From contig CALEFO010000213.1 of NCBI GenBank assembly GCA_937877165.1, forward strand, positions 1 to 40,541: a stretch of DNA of 40,541 nt. Reading direction: 5' to 3'. The DNA comes from an uncultured Lachnospiraceae bacterium. Lineage in GTDB: Bacteria; Bacillota; Clostridia; Lachnospirales; Lachnospiraceae. Position numbers and translations under genes: made by a program. Under the pieces are notes generated by a model. It was not told the origin of the DNA and did no database searches. It saw nothing but the letters and a program-made list of their open reading frames with translations. This document shows, piece by piece, positions 1-8,331 of this stretch (within the stretch, counting starts at the first letter, position 1; every line of letters starts with the position of its first letter).

Positions 1-496
1 CGGTTCTTTGTTTCCTTTTCTTTTCCTCTTCTCCCGGGATTTGTAATTTTCCGGGGCGATTGCCAGTCTTCCCATATTCTGCCCGCGCCGGTTCAGAAAA
101 GGATCTCCGATATTTTCAGTGTACCGTTTCGAATTTTCCTGCAAATGACAGTGCTGTGACTAAATTTTGAACAAATTATGTACTTGTTCCGCATTTGCAG
201 AATACAAGTGTGGATGGATTGCCTGCGGCTCCATGTATATGAGAATTTCACAGACGATCCGGGACGAAGCAGTTCTTTCCGGCCACTTTCGAAATTTCCG
301 AAGGACATTTGACGATGTGCCGGGCAACTGCATAACAGAAAGAGATCGGGAACAAACTGTGAATTTTCGGTCAAATCCGGTCCGGATCTTTCTCTCTGTG
401 CTATATTAATAGGAACAAAGATTGCAACAGACCTGACCGGCACCGTCCCGTTTTTCTTCGGGAAAATCCGATGCATCCGGCAGAAAGGAGATCGTT
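1..496. other. Intergenic region with inverted repeats upstream of the DUF975 gene
   Basis: No convincing gene is seen here. Both strands carry open frames, but they have unlikely composition and no good ribosome-binding site. A nested inverted repeat lies at 139-200: CTGCAAATG (139-147) pairs with CATTTGCAG (192-200), and inside it GAACAA (169-174) pairs with TTGTTC (184-189). A promoter-like site lies further right at 399-407. The pyrimidine-rich left edge, read on the minus strand, is purine-rich and could be the ribosome-binding region of a gene outside the window. Confidence 0.5.
375..407 (+). promoter_or_regulatory. Putative extended -10 promoter with overlapping palindrome
   Basis: TGCTATATT at 399-407 matches the extended -10 form (TG, one base, then TATATT). 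The -35 position expected for a 17-bp spacer (379-384) has no TTGACA-like sequence. Instead it lies inside a perfect 13-bp palindrome, ATCCGG-T-CCGGAT (375-387). A repressor or activator bound there would act on this promoter. The downstream gene is the DUF975 protein starting at 497. Binding is inferred from position only. Confidence 0.35.
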
Positions 497-1258
497 ATGT
501 GGCATATTCATGATGTGAAAAAGACGGCACGCTCCAAAATGAGCCCTGCCTACTGGAAGAGTGTTCTAGTGGCTCTGATTCTCGCCTTCGTGACCGGCTC
601 CATGGCAGGAAGCGCCGGAGCAGCGTCCGGTGCCGGTGCGCAGATCAGCAGTGCAATAGGGCCCTCGACGCAGTTTTACGCCGGCCAGTTTCCGGGAGGC
701 TTCCACTGGTCGTTCCAGTTCCCGTTCTTCCCGTGGTCGATTCTGATTTTCACTGTGATCTTGGTTGTCATTGTCTTCTTAATCAGTATCGCGATCAATC
801 TGTTCCTGCTGAATCCGATTGAGAGCGGATGCCAGCGGTTCTTCATCATCAATCACGTGGAGACCGGCCGGACGAAGATCAGTGAAATCTTCCACGGCTT
901 TGGCAACGGCTACCTCAATGTGGTAAAGACCATGTTCCTGCGGGATCTCTACACGATTCTGTGGACAATGCTCTTCATCATTCCGGGAATCGTGAAGACC
1001 TATTCCTACCGTCTGGTTCCGTACATTCTGGCGGAGGAGCCCGGCATGAGCAGCAAAGAGGCATTCCGCCTCTCCCGCTCCATGATGAACGGCAACAAGT
1101 GGCATGCGTTCCTTCTGGATCTGTCGTTCATCGGCTGGAATATCCTGAATTTCTTTACCTTCGGCATCCTCGGTATCTTCTACGTCCGTCCTTATAAGGC
1201 AACCGCTGACGCAGAGATGTACATCACCATCCGGGATCAGTTCCTCGGCCGGGCCTGA
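497..1258 (+). CDS. DUF975 family integral membrane protein
   Basis: Predicted polytopic membrane protein of 253 residues, of the DUF975 (COG5523) family found in Firmicutes; its molecular role is not known. The N-terminus has the family pattern of a basic segment with an aromatic turn (KMSPAYWKS) before the first membrane helix (about 23-43). A Gly/Ala/Ser-rich stretch follows, then hydrophobic segments at about 75-105, 150-170 and 203-228. The C-terminal Tyr-Val-Arg-Pro-Tyr motif is typical of the family. AGAAAGGAG is well placed before the ATG. The gene is single, points opposite to the next gene and is closed by a strong terminator. Confidence 0.85.
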   Translation: MWHIHDVKKTARSKMSPAYWKSVLVALILAFVTGSMAGSAGAASGAGAQISSAIGPSTQFYAGQFPGGFHWSFQFPFFPWSILIFTVILVVIVFLISIAINLFLLNPIESGCQRFFIINHVETGRTKISEIFHGFGNGYLNVVKTMFLRDLYTILWTMLFIIPGIVKTYSYRLVPYILAEEPGMSSKEAFRLSRSMMNGNKWHAFLLDLSFIGWNILNFFTFGILGIFYVRPYKATADAEMYITIRDQFLGRA

Positions 1259-1390
1259 TGCAGAATGTTTGTCCTCTCATTCTGTATCTGTATCCTCTGA
1301 ACGAATCGGATCCGTAACACCCGGGCAGGGATCCAGGCGGTGCGATGCCGTTCGATTGCAGGAGGGATCCGCCGATACCTTGGGACCTGA

Positions 1391-1433
1391 AAAAGCTCCC
1401 CGTCCTGTCTTTCTGGCAGGACGGGGAGCTTTT
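1391..1433. terminator. Bidirectional Rho-independent terminator
   Basis: A perfect 17-bp stem: AAAAGCTCCCCGTCCTG (1391-1407) pairs with its complement at 1417-1433 across a 9-nt loop. The arms begin with A4 and end with T4, so a U-tract follows in either direction. It lies between the convergent DUF975 gene (+) and SEC-C gene (-) and probably stops both transcripts. Confidence 0.9.
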
Positions 1434-1564
1434 CATTTCTCTTTAATTCATTTGTCTCTTCCGTGAAAGTCCCTGTAGAATTCTCACGAAATTCGTCGGG
1501 TTTTCACCTTTCCGAAAGCTTTTTCCCGGAAACAGGTTCCCTGACCACTTGTTTTCAGTACTTC

Positions 1565-2071
1565 TTACTTGTTACGGCCGTGGCACTTCTTGTACTTCTT
1601 GCCGGATCCGCACGGGCAGGGATCATTGGGATAAATCTTCTTCCCCTTGACCACGGTCCCGGACTTCTTCTGCTCGAGATACAGCTCCTTCTGCTTCTCC
1701 TCGGAGAAGATGTCGTTCCACTCCGGAAGCTGATACAGCCAGTCCGCCTCTGCGGCAACCATGTTCTTGTAAAGCTTCTCCTTGTCGAATGCAAGGCTGA
1801 CAACTGTGTCCTCTTCCATGGTATCAATGGGGTTCTCGATCTTCAGGGAGTCATTGATTCCGTCCAGGAAGCCAACCATGTATTCCAGAGAGATTCCATA
1901 CTTCTCCGCCAGCTCCTTGACGGTTCCCTTTACTTCCTCATCGGGAGTCTTCAAAAGCTGCTCGTAGATCTGCTTCTCCTTCATAAAGTAATCCGACCAG
2001 AGTCTCTGGAGATCACCCTTATTCGCCTTCTCATTGTACGCCTTCGCGTGCCATTCCTGCAGTAATGCCAT
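1565..2071 (-). CDS. SEC-C motif protein
   Basis: 168-residue soluble protein ending in a SEC-C zinc-binding motif (DPCPCGSGKKYKKCHG, about 150-165), the same Cys/His knuckle found at the C-terminus of SecA. The N-terminal 140 residues are acidic, helical and rich in Trp/Tyr; I do not recognise a separate domain. The start is set by CGGAGGAAG 5 nt before the ATG. It is the last gene of the minus-strand run hisC-nadE-dapF-dapL and shares the terminator at 1391-1433. Function is unknown; SEC-C proteins may assist protein export or bind nucleic acid or ribosomes, but nothing here decides. Confidence 0.85.
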   Translation of the reverse strand: MALLQEWHAKAYNEKANKGDLQRLWSDYFMKEKQIYEQLLKTPDEEVKGTVKELAEKYGISLEYMVGFLDGINDSLKIENPIDTMEEDTVVSLAFDKEKLYKNMVAAEADWLYQLPEWNDIFSEEKQKELYLEQKKSGTVVKGKKIYPNDPCPCGSGKKYKKCHGRNK

Positions 2072-2179
2072 TGCTACTTCCTCCGAAAACTGTGTATTCC
2101 AGTGCCTGCTTCTCTATGTCATCCATAGAAGCTTACAGAAAAAACTCCCTGCAGCAGGTATCAAGCAGCTATCATCTTA

Positions 2180-3427
2180 TCACAGTGCGCGGATCCGGTC
2201 CATTGCAATTCTGGAATTCTCCACCGTGCCGAAGCTCGTCAGGCGGAAGAAATGCTCACCGGAGGGGCCGAAGCCTGATCCTGGAGTTCCGATCACATTC
2301 GCCTTGTCCAGAAGATAGTCGAAGAACTCCCAGCTCGTCATTCCGTTTGGAGTCTTCAGCCAGATGTACGGCGAGTTCACTCCGCCGTATGCCGTGTAGC
2401 CCATAGACTGCAGGCTCTCCTTGATGAACTTCGCATTGCTCATGTAGCGGCTCACCATCTCCTTAACCTGCGCCTTTCCGGCATCGGAGTAGATGGCCTC
2501 TCCCGCTCTCTGCACAATGTAGGGAGCTCCGTTGTACTTCGTTCCGTGGCGGCGTGCCCACAGGCCGTACAGGGCATTTCCGTTGTGATCCTTCAGGTCC
2601 TTCGGAATGATGGTTGCGCCGAGACGCAGGCCTGTGAAGCCCGCATTCTTAGAGAAGGAGCGGATCTCGATCGCACAGGTCCTTGCGCCTTCGCACTCAT
2701 AGATCGTATGCGGTACGTCCTCCTCCGTGATGTAGGACTCGTAGGCGGAATCGAAAATAATCACTGCGCCGTTTGCATTTGCATAGTCCACCCACTTCTG
2801 AAGCTGTGCTTTGGTAAGAGCCGCTCCCGTCGGATTGTTCGGCGAGCAGATGTAGATCAGGTCCGGCTTCCGGTCGCCGGAAACCTCCTTCGTCTTCCCG
2901 GTTCCCGGAAGATCCGGTGCAAAGCCGTTCTCCTCTGTGCAGGGCATATAGATCACATTGCTCCAGCGTCCGGTCTCCTTATCATACTCCCCGGTTCTTC
3001 CCGCCATGACATTGCTGTCTACATAGACCGGATAAACCGGATCGCAGACGGCAATGACATTGTCCTTCTCGAAAATCTCCTGAATGTTGCCGGAATCGGA
3101 TTTTGCCCCGTCCGAAACGAAAATTTCATCGTCCGCAATATCACAGCCGCGCGCGCGGTAGTCGTTCTGTGCAATCGCTGCACGAAGAAAATCATAGCCA
3201 AGATCCGGCGCATAGCCGCGGAAGGTCGCACCGTTTGCCTGCTCGTCCACCGCCTTGTGCAGTGCCTCAATGACCGCCGGAGGAAGGGGCTGCGTCACAT
3301 CGCCGATTCCCATGCGGATCAGCTGCGCATCCGGATGCTCGCTCTGATAGGCTCTTGTCTTCTTCGCCACCGTGCTGAACAGGTAGCTTCCCGGTAATTT
3401 CAGATTGTCACTGTTTGCTTCAAACAT
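2180..3427 (-). CDS. dapL: LL-diaminopimelate aminotransferase
   Basis: Pyridoxal-phosphate enzyme of 415 residues that converts tetrahydrodipicolinate directly to LL-diaminopimelate with glutamate as amino donor, skipping the succinyl or acetyl steps of lysine and cell-wall precursor synthesis. Family marks are KLPGSYLFSTVAKK near the N-terminus, RMGIGDVTQPLPP, the substrate motif SPNNPTGAALT, and the PLP lysine in SFSKNAGFTGLRLG (about residue 260). The frame is open 13 codons further upstream, but GGAAGGAG 9 nt before the ATG at 3427 and family length favour the shorter form. It follows dapF, whose product epimerises the same compound, so the two steps are genetically linked. The dapF-dapL gap holds a hairpin array. 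Confidence 0.95.
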   Translation of the reverse strand: MFEANSDNLKLPGSYLFSTVAKKTRAYQSEHPDAQLIRMGIGDVTQPLPPAVIEALHKAVDEQANGATFRGYAPDLGYDFLRAAIAQNDYRARGCDIADDEIFVSDGAKSDSGNIQEIFEKDNVIAVCDPVYPVYVDSNVMAGRTGEYDKETGRWSNVIYMPCTEENGFAPDLPGTGKTKEVSGDRKPDLIYICSPNNPTGAALTKAQLQKWVDYANANGAVIIFDSAYESYITEEDVPHTIYECEGARTCAIEIRSFSKNAGFTGLRLGATIIPKDLKDHNGNALYGLWARRHGTKYNGAPYIVQRAGEAIYSDAGKAQVKEMVSRYMSNAKFIKESLQSMGYTAYGGVNSPYIWLKTPNGMTSWEFFDYLLDKANVIGTPGSGFGPSGEHFFRLTSFGTVENSRIAMDRIRAL

Positions 3428-3465
3428 CTTCTGGTACTCCTTCCTGGTGCTGAATATTTTTAACA

Positions 3466-3606
3466 ATTCAGCACATCTCGAATTTCTTTACAGAAATTCG
3501 AGATGCTGTCGTCCAGAGGCCCTCCGGGCCTTGGCCGCCTGCCGATTTCAAACGCGAATCAATCTGCAAGCAGATGATTCGCATTGAAAATCGTCAGGTG
3601 CTGAAT
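3466..3606. repeat. MITE-like hairpin array with 9-bp terminal inverted repeats
   Basis: 141-bp palindromic element between dapF and dapL. Its ends are ATTCAGCAC (3466-3474) and GTGCTGAAT (3598-3606), exact reverse complements. Inside are a perfect 14-bp hairpin (3474-3487 with 3492-3505, loop TTAC), a 6-bp GC hairpin (AGGCCC/GGGCCT near 3516-3530), and a long stem (3543-3593) whose centre is GCGAATC-A-ATCTGC paired with GCAGAT-GATTCGC, with one bulged A. An 11-bp direct repeat GGTGCTGAATA occurs at 3446-3456 and 3597-3607. No coding capacity. In the transcript it lies between two cotranscribed genes, where it could be processed or slow decay. Confidence 0.6.
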
Positions 3607-3612
3607 AAATTA

Positions 3613-4584
3613 TTATAGAGAAATTTCCACGGTCCCGTCAAATACAGTTTCCGCGGGTCCTGTCATATAGATTTCATTTGTCTTCTCATCCCATTCAATC
3701 CGGATGGTTCCTCCCGGAACATGTACCTCCACCGTCCGATCCGTCTTCCCGTTCAGGACACAGGCGACTGCCGTCGCGCAGCATCCCGTTCCGCAGGCAA
3801 GCGTCTCACCGGTTCCCCGCTCCCAGACACGCATGTTGACCTCTCCCCGATTTAACACCTGCACGAACTCTGTGTTCGTTCTCTCCGGGAAGCGCGGGTG
3901 ATGCTCGAACTGCGGCCCGATGTGCGCAAGATCCAGATTTCGGAGATCTCCGTCCGGGATTTCCACTCCGTTCTCATCGCGAAGTCCGCCTGCCTTCAGA
4001 TCGTCCTCATCCACGAAAATCACCGCATGCGGATTTCCCATGGAGACGCAGGTCATCCTCCAGGTTCTTCCTGCCGCCTCAATCGGCTCGCCAATCACCG
4101 CTGTCTCCGGAATCGGAGCGGCCAAAGCAATGACTGGTGTCTGGGTTTGCACCGGTTCTCCTGTTGCGGAAAGGACCGGGATTTTGCCGGCCTCCAGGAT
4201 CGGCTGTCCCATGTTGACCCGTGCAGTCAACATTCTGCCATCCCTGCAGAAAAGCTCCAGCTTCTTCACCGCTCCGAAGCTTTCCACCGTAATCTGTGTC
4301 CTTCCGTCCGTCATGCCATGATCGTAGACGTATTTGCCGACACACCGGATTCCGTTCCCGCACATCCGCCCGCGGGAGCCGTCCAGATTGTACATCTCCA
4401 TTTCAAAGTCAGCCTTGTCCGACGGATTGATAAAAATCACGCCATCTCCGCCGATTCCGAAATGTGCACGGGAGAGCCTTCGCACGATCTCCGGCTTCTT
4501 CGCCTGTGGAACCTTCTCCGTAAACCCGTTGACATAAATATAATCATTTCCGCAGCCTTCCATTTTCGTAAAATGCAGCAGCAT
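3613..4584 (-). CDS. dapF: Diaminopimelate epimerase
   Basis: PLP-independent racemase of 323 residues that converts LL- to meso-diaminopimelate, the precursor of lysine and of peptidoglycan cross-links. The two-base mechanism uses two cysteines, both visible: MCGNGIRCVG (Cys about 75) and ETLACGTGCCATAVA (about 265). The N-terminus (FTKMEGCGNDYI) is canonical. It is some 40 residues longer than many homologues; the extra length seems to lie in the middle, around VIALAAPIPETAVIGEPIEA and the segment after DEDDLKAGG. GAGG lies 9 nt before the start. It sits 93 nt downstream of nadE and upstream of dapL on the same strand. Confidence 0.95.
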   Translation of the reverse strand: MLLHFTKMEGCGNDYIYVNGFTEKVPQAKKPEIVRRLSRAHFGIGGDGVIFINPSDKADFEMEMYNLDGSRGRMCGNGIRCVGKYVYDHGMTDGRTQITVESFGAVKKLELFCRDGRMLTARVNMGQPILEAGKIPVLSATGEPVQTQTPVIALAAPIPETAVIGEPIEAAGRTWRMTCVSMGNPHAVIFVDEDDLKAGGLRDENGVEIPDGDLRNLDLAHIGPQFEHHPRFPERTNTEFVQVLNRGEVNMRVWERGTGETLACGTGCCATAVACVLNGKTDRTVEVHVPGGTIRIEWDEKTNEIYMTGPAETVFDGTVEISL

Positions 4585-4677
4585 CGGTCCGTTCCTCTTC
4601 CTTTCTATTCTGTTTGCGCCTGCTCCGCATCTGCAGGATTCCGGCAGATGCCGGACTTCTCCTGCCTGCGGGGCAGT
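4585..4677 (-). other. nadE-dapF gap with an 8-bp hairpin
   Basis: GCATCTGC (4627-4634) pairs perfectly with GCAGATGC (4644-4651) over a 9-nt loop. No U-tract follows, so it is not a classic terminator. Its arms share GCATCTGC-type sequence with hairpins elsewhere in the window, but it lacks the bulge. Confidence 0.4.
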
Positions 4678-6612
4678 TCACAGCTCCTCCAGATCATCCT
4701 TCCACAGCTGTGCGCAGGCATCGCTCGGCATTCTGAGGTCGCCACGCGGCGACACTGCGACCGATCCGACCTTCGGGCCGTCCGGGAGGCAGGAACGCTT
4801 GAACTGCTGTGCAAAAAAACGCCGCACAAAGGTTTTCTCCCACTTCAGAATGGTCTCTTCATCATATACGCCCGCAAAGGACTGCAGTGCAATCCGATAA
4901 ATTTTCCGCGGACGATATCCGCACCGCAGCATGTAATAAAGGAAATAGTCGTGCAGCTCATAGGGCCCCACGAGATCCTCGGTTCTCTGGGAAATTGTCC
5001 CGTCCTCCGTTGGAGGAAGAAGCTCCGGGCTCACCGGAGTATCCAGAACATCCAGAAGGCAGGCAGACAGAGCCGGTTCCTTCTCCCTCGCCGCCTCCGC
5101 ACAGCACCGCACCAGATGTGAAACCAGTGTCTTCGGAACGCCGGCATTGACACCGTACATTGACATGTGGTCGCCGTTATAGGTTGCCCAGCCGAGTGCA
5201 AGCTCCGACAAATCTCCCGTTCCGATGACAATGCCGTTTCTCTGGTTGGCAAGGTCCATCAAAACCTTTGTCCGCTCTCTTGCCTGACCGTTCTCATAGG
5301 TCACGTCATGCACCGACGGATCCTGATCAATATCATGGAAATGCTGCGTCACCGCAGCAGCAATCCGTACCTCCTTGAGGGTTGCCCCAAGCGTCCCGGC
5401 CAATGTCAGCGCGTTGTGATAGGTGCGGTCCGTGGTGCCAAAGCACGGCATCGTCACTGCCAGAATATTCTCCCTGGGAAGCCCCAGAAGATCAAATGCC
5501 CTTGCCGTAACAAGCAGTGCCAGCGTGGAATCAAGGCCGCCTGAAACGCCGATCACTGCAGCAGGACAGTGGATGTGATGAAGGCGCCTCGCAAGGCCCC
5601 TCGACTGAATGTTCAGGATGTCCTCGCAGCGCTTCATTCTCCCCGCTGCGTCCTGCGGAACGAACGGGTGCGGATCAAACACACGGTCCAGCACACATTC
5701 TTTTTCCTCCATATGTACCGGAATGCACAGATAATCGTTCTGTCCACAGATCTCAAAGGATGTCATTCTGCGGCGTTCATAATTGATGCGCTGCACATCA
5801 AAATCTGCAAATGTGATTTTCGTCTTCCCGTAGGCATTGTCGAAGATCTTCCTCTGTGCAAGAAGAGACCCGTTCTCCAGCATCATTACACGGCCGCCGA
5901 ACACGATGTCCTGCGTGGATTCTCCGTCCCCGGAGCTGACATAGATGTAGTCCGACAGGGTTCTTGCCGAAATCGAGGAGAACAGCTGCGTGCGGTATGC
6001 GTCCTTTCCGATCGTCTCATTGGACGCGGAGAGATTGACAATCAGATTTGCTCCCGCCAGGGCATGCTCGATGTGCGGTGCGTTGACAACCCACGCATCC
6101 TCGCAAATCTCACATCCGATCCGAAGATCGCGGACGGCATCCACCTCCAGGAGAATATGGCTGCCAAACGGCACCTCTTCTCCGTCGAATATGATTGTCT
6201 CCGCGGTCACGGGCCCCGGCGTGAACTGCCTCGGCTCATAGAATTCCGCGTAGTCCGGAAGAAATCTCTTCGGGATGAACGCCAGAATTCTCCCGTTCTG
6301 GAGGGCCGCCGCCGTATTGTAAAGCTTCCCCTTCCATTCCAGAGGAAAGCCGACAAAAACAACCGCAAAGCTCCCTGCCGTCGCGTCCCGGATCACCCGG
6401 AGCGCATTCTCCGCGCCGCGAAGCAGCATGTCCTGCAGAAACAGATCATTTCCCGTGTACCCCGTCACCGCAAGCTCCGGGAACACAATCAGATTCGCGC
6501 CCCTTGCCGCCGCGTCCTTGATGCTCCTTGCAATTTCCTGCGCGTTGGTTTTCGGATCCGCCACGGTCATGGCAGGCACAACCGCCGCCACCTTGAAAAA
6601 CCCATCTCTCAT
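4678..6612 (-). CDS. nadE: Glutamine-dependent NAD+ synthetase
   Basis: Two-domain enzyme of 644 residues that makes NAD+ from nicotinic acid adenine dinucleotide, using ammonia released from glutamine. The N-terminal nitrilase-type amidase has the Glu-Lys-Cys triad: Glu46 in FPELAVTGYTG, Lys115 in FIPKRFLPDY and Cys170 in CEICEDAWV. The C-terminal synthetase domain has the P-loop-like SGGLDSTLALL (about 355-365) and the later GTGDLSELALGWATYNGDHMSMYGVN. Length fits the large form common in Clostridia. GGAGG lies 8 nt before the ATG. The gene is 66 nt downstream of the COG2426 gene and 93 nt upstream of dapF, so cotranscription is likely. Confidence 0.95.
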   Translation of the reverse strand: MRDGFFKVAAVVPAMTVADPKTNAQEIARSIKDAAARGANLIVFPELAVTGYTGNDLFLQDMLLRGAENALRVIRDATAGSFAVVFVGFPLEWKGKLYNTAAALQNGRILAFIPKRFLPDYAEFYEPRQFTPGPVTAETIIFDGEEVPFGSHILLEVDAVRDLRIGCEICEDAWVVNAPHIEHALAGANLIVNLSASNETIGKDAYRTQLFSSISARTLSDYIYVSSGDGESTQDIVFGGRVMMLENGSLLAQRKIFDNAYGKTKITFADFDVQRINYERRRMTSFEICGQNDYLCIPVHMEEKECVLDRVFDPHPFVPQDAAGRMKRCEDILNIQSRGLARRLHHIHCPAAVIGVSGGLDSTLALLVTARAFDLLGLPRENILAVTMPCFGTTDRTYHNALTLAGTLGATLKEVRIAAAVTQHFHDIDQDPSVHDVTYENGQARERTKVLMDLANQRNGIVIGTGDLSELALGWATYNGDHMSMYGVNAGVPKTLVSHLVRCCAEAAREKEPALSACLLDVLDTPVSPELLPPTEDGTISQRTEDLVGPYELHDYFLYYMLRCGYRPRKIYRIALQSFAGVYDEETILKWEKTFVRRFFAQQFKRSCLPDGPKVGSVAVSPRGDLRMPSDACAQLWKDDLEEL

Positions 6613-6678
6613 TTCATCTTCCTCCGAATGTAAAGAAAGGCGCAGATTTCTCTGCGCCCGCTCCCTTGCGTTCTGTGC

Positions 6679-7170
6679 TTATCCGATTGCTGTCACTCCC
6701 GACGCCACCGCGAAGCTGAGCACCGCCATGATGACGCCCGCCAGTGCCACGCCGCCGAGAACCGCCAGCACACTCTTCTTGAAATCCATATCAAGGAACG
6801 ATGCCGCGAGGGTTCCGGTCCATGCTCCCGTTCCGGGAAGCGGAATGCCGACGAACAGAAGAAGGGCCCAATACAGACCTCTTCCCGCAGTCGCCTTCAG
6901 CTTCTCGCCGCCCTTGTGTCCCTTCTCCAGGCACCAGGTGAAAAACTTCCCGATCACCTTTTTGTCCGCGCCCCACTCCAGAACTCTTCTTGCGAAAAAG
7001 AAGATGAACGGAACCGGGATCATGTTGCCGATGGCAATCAGGATGTAGGCAAGTATCATGTTAAACGAGGGATCTGCCACATGAAAGGCCTGCGCAATCG
7101 GAATTGCCCCGCGCAGCTCGATCAGGGGCACCATAGCAATAACGAAACAATAAAAGTACTTCTTAAGCAT
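6679..7170 (-). CDS. COG2426 small membrane protein (putative small multidrug export family)
   Basis: 163-residue membrane protein of the COG2426/PF06695 group, annotated by similarity as small multidrug exporters but with no secure substrate. It shows about four hydrophobic segments (roughly 4-20, 38-62, 100-125, 133-160). Family marks are the early PLIELRGAIPIA, the PVPFIFFFARRVLEW segment and the Gly/Pro-rich FVGIPLPGTGAWTGTLAA. Its ATG lies inside the last codons of hisC (8-nt overlap, GGAG in the hisC end), so its translation is probably coupled to hisC. No regulator or partner suggests a drug. Confidence 0.85.
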   Translation of the reverse strand: MLKKYFYCFVIAMVPLIELRGAIPIAQAFHVADPSFNMILAYILIAIGNMIPVPFIFFFARRVLEWGADKKVIGKFFTWCLEKGHKGGEKLKATAGRGLYWALLLFVGIPLPGTGAWTGTLAASFLDMDFKKSVLAVLGGVALAGVIMAVLSFAVASGVTAIG

Positions 7171-8260
7171 TTACAATCTCCTTCAATGCCTGTGTCACGG
7201 CGGCCATCTCCTCCTCGGTTCCGATGGTGATCCGCAGATACTCCCCGATCAGAGGCTTGTTCCAGTGGCGTACATAGATGCCGCGCTCCCGGAGCTTCTC
7301 GAACAGCTCCTGCCCGGAGTGCTGCGGATGCCGGACGAAGACGAAATTCGTTCGGGAATCCGGAAAAACGAAGCCGAGCGCCGCAAGGTCCTTTTTAAAC
7401 TTCTCTCTGGTTGCAATAATTCTCGAGGTGAGACTTTGGAAATACGCCTCATCCTCCACCGCAGCCGTTCCCATCCGGATCGTCTGCAGATTCATTGTGT
7501 ACGAATTGAAGGAGAATTTCACATCCTTCAGACAGGAAATCAGCTTCGCACTGCCGATGGCAAAGCCGATCCTCGCCCCCGCCATTGCCCTTGACTTCGA
7601 GAAGGTCTGCACCACCAAGAGGTTATCGTACTGCCCGATCAGAGGAAGAGCCGACCTTGCGCCGAAATCCACATAGGCCTCATCCACAATGACCACCTTG
7701 TCCCGGTTCGCAGCGACAATCTTCTCAATCTCATCAAGCGGCAGTTCCACGCCGGTCGGCGCATTCGGATTCGGGAAAATAATCCCCCCGACCTCATCCT
7801 CCTCTCCGGCAAAGGATCCAGAGCCCGGAATATAATTCGAAGGATCAATCGTAAAATCTTCCCGGAGCGGAACCATCGTATACGGAATCCGGTACAGGTC
7901 TGCCCATACGTCGTAGAACGAATACGTGATGTTCGGGAACAGCAGCCTTTTCCCTGCGGTGAAGAAGGTCAGAAACGCCATGGACAGCACATCGTCCGAC
8001 CCGACTCCCACGAAAACCTGCTCCGGCCTCACCTGATAGCGCTTCGCAAGAGCACTGGCAAGAGGCTCCGCATCCATATCCGGATACAGCCGCATCGCCG
8101 CGCAATCCTCTGCCAGAGCCTTTGCCGCTTCGGCAACGCCCGGCGCCGGCGGATACGGACATTCATTGGTATTCAGCTTGATAATCTTCGGGTCCTTCGG
8201 CTGTTCGCCTGCCACGTAGGGCGAAACCCGCCGCACATTTTCTTCCCAGCTCATCGTCAT
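7163..8260 (-). CDS. hisC: Histidinol-phosphate aminotransferase
   Basis: PLP-dependent class II-type aminotransferase of 365 residues, catalysing the glutamate-dependent step from imidazole-acetol phosphate to histidinol phosphate in histidine synthesis. Visible marks are KLNTNECPYPPAP near residue 30, IIFPNPNAPTGVELP, VIVDEAYVDFG, and the PLP lysine in QTFSKSRAMAGARIG (about 222). No other his genes are in the window, so it is an orphan copy; such copies may also act on aromatic amino acids. The start may be the ATG at 8260 or the one at 8254; neither has a strong ribosome-binding site (AAGAG upstream). The 3' end overlaps the COG2426 gene. Confidence 0.92.
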   Translation of the reverse strand: MTMSWEENVRRVSPYVAGEQPKDPKIIKLNTNECPYPPAPGVAEAAKALAEDCAAMRLYPDMDAEPLASALAKRYQVRPEQVFVGVGSDDVLSMAFLTFFTAGKRLLFPNITYSFYDVWADLYRIPYTMVPLREDFTIDPSNYIPGSGSFAGEEDEVGGIIFPNPNAPTGVELPLDEIEKIVAANRDKVVIVDEAYVDFGARSALPLIGQYDNLLVVQTFSKSRAMAGARIGFAIGSAKLISCLKDVKFSFNSYTMNLQTIRMGTAAVEDEAYFQSLTSRIIATREKFKKDLAALGFVFPDSRTNFVFVRHPQHSGQELFEKLRERGIYVRHWNKPLIGEYLRITIGTEEEMAAVTQALKEIVNA

Positions 8261-8300
8261 CTGTTCTCTTTTCTCAACATTAAATTTTCCTATTCCCGCG

Positions 8301-8318
8301 CCGGAAGCGTTCTTCCGG
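8301..8318 (-). other. 7-bp hairpin between the ABC ATPase gene and hisC
   Basis: CCGGAAG (8301-8307) pairs with CTTCCGG (8312-8318) over the tetraloop CGTT. It lies in the 71-nt gap between the transporter ATPase stop and the hisC start on the minus strand. No U-tract follows, so transcription may continue into hisC. Confidence 0.35.
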
Positions 8319-8331
8319 AAGCCGGCAGCCT

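Noticed and set aside
93..476. 127-codon minus-strand open frame at the left edge
   Set aside because: No ribosome-binding site, no recognisable pattern, and it spans the promoter-like region of the DUF975 gene.
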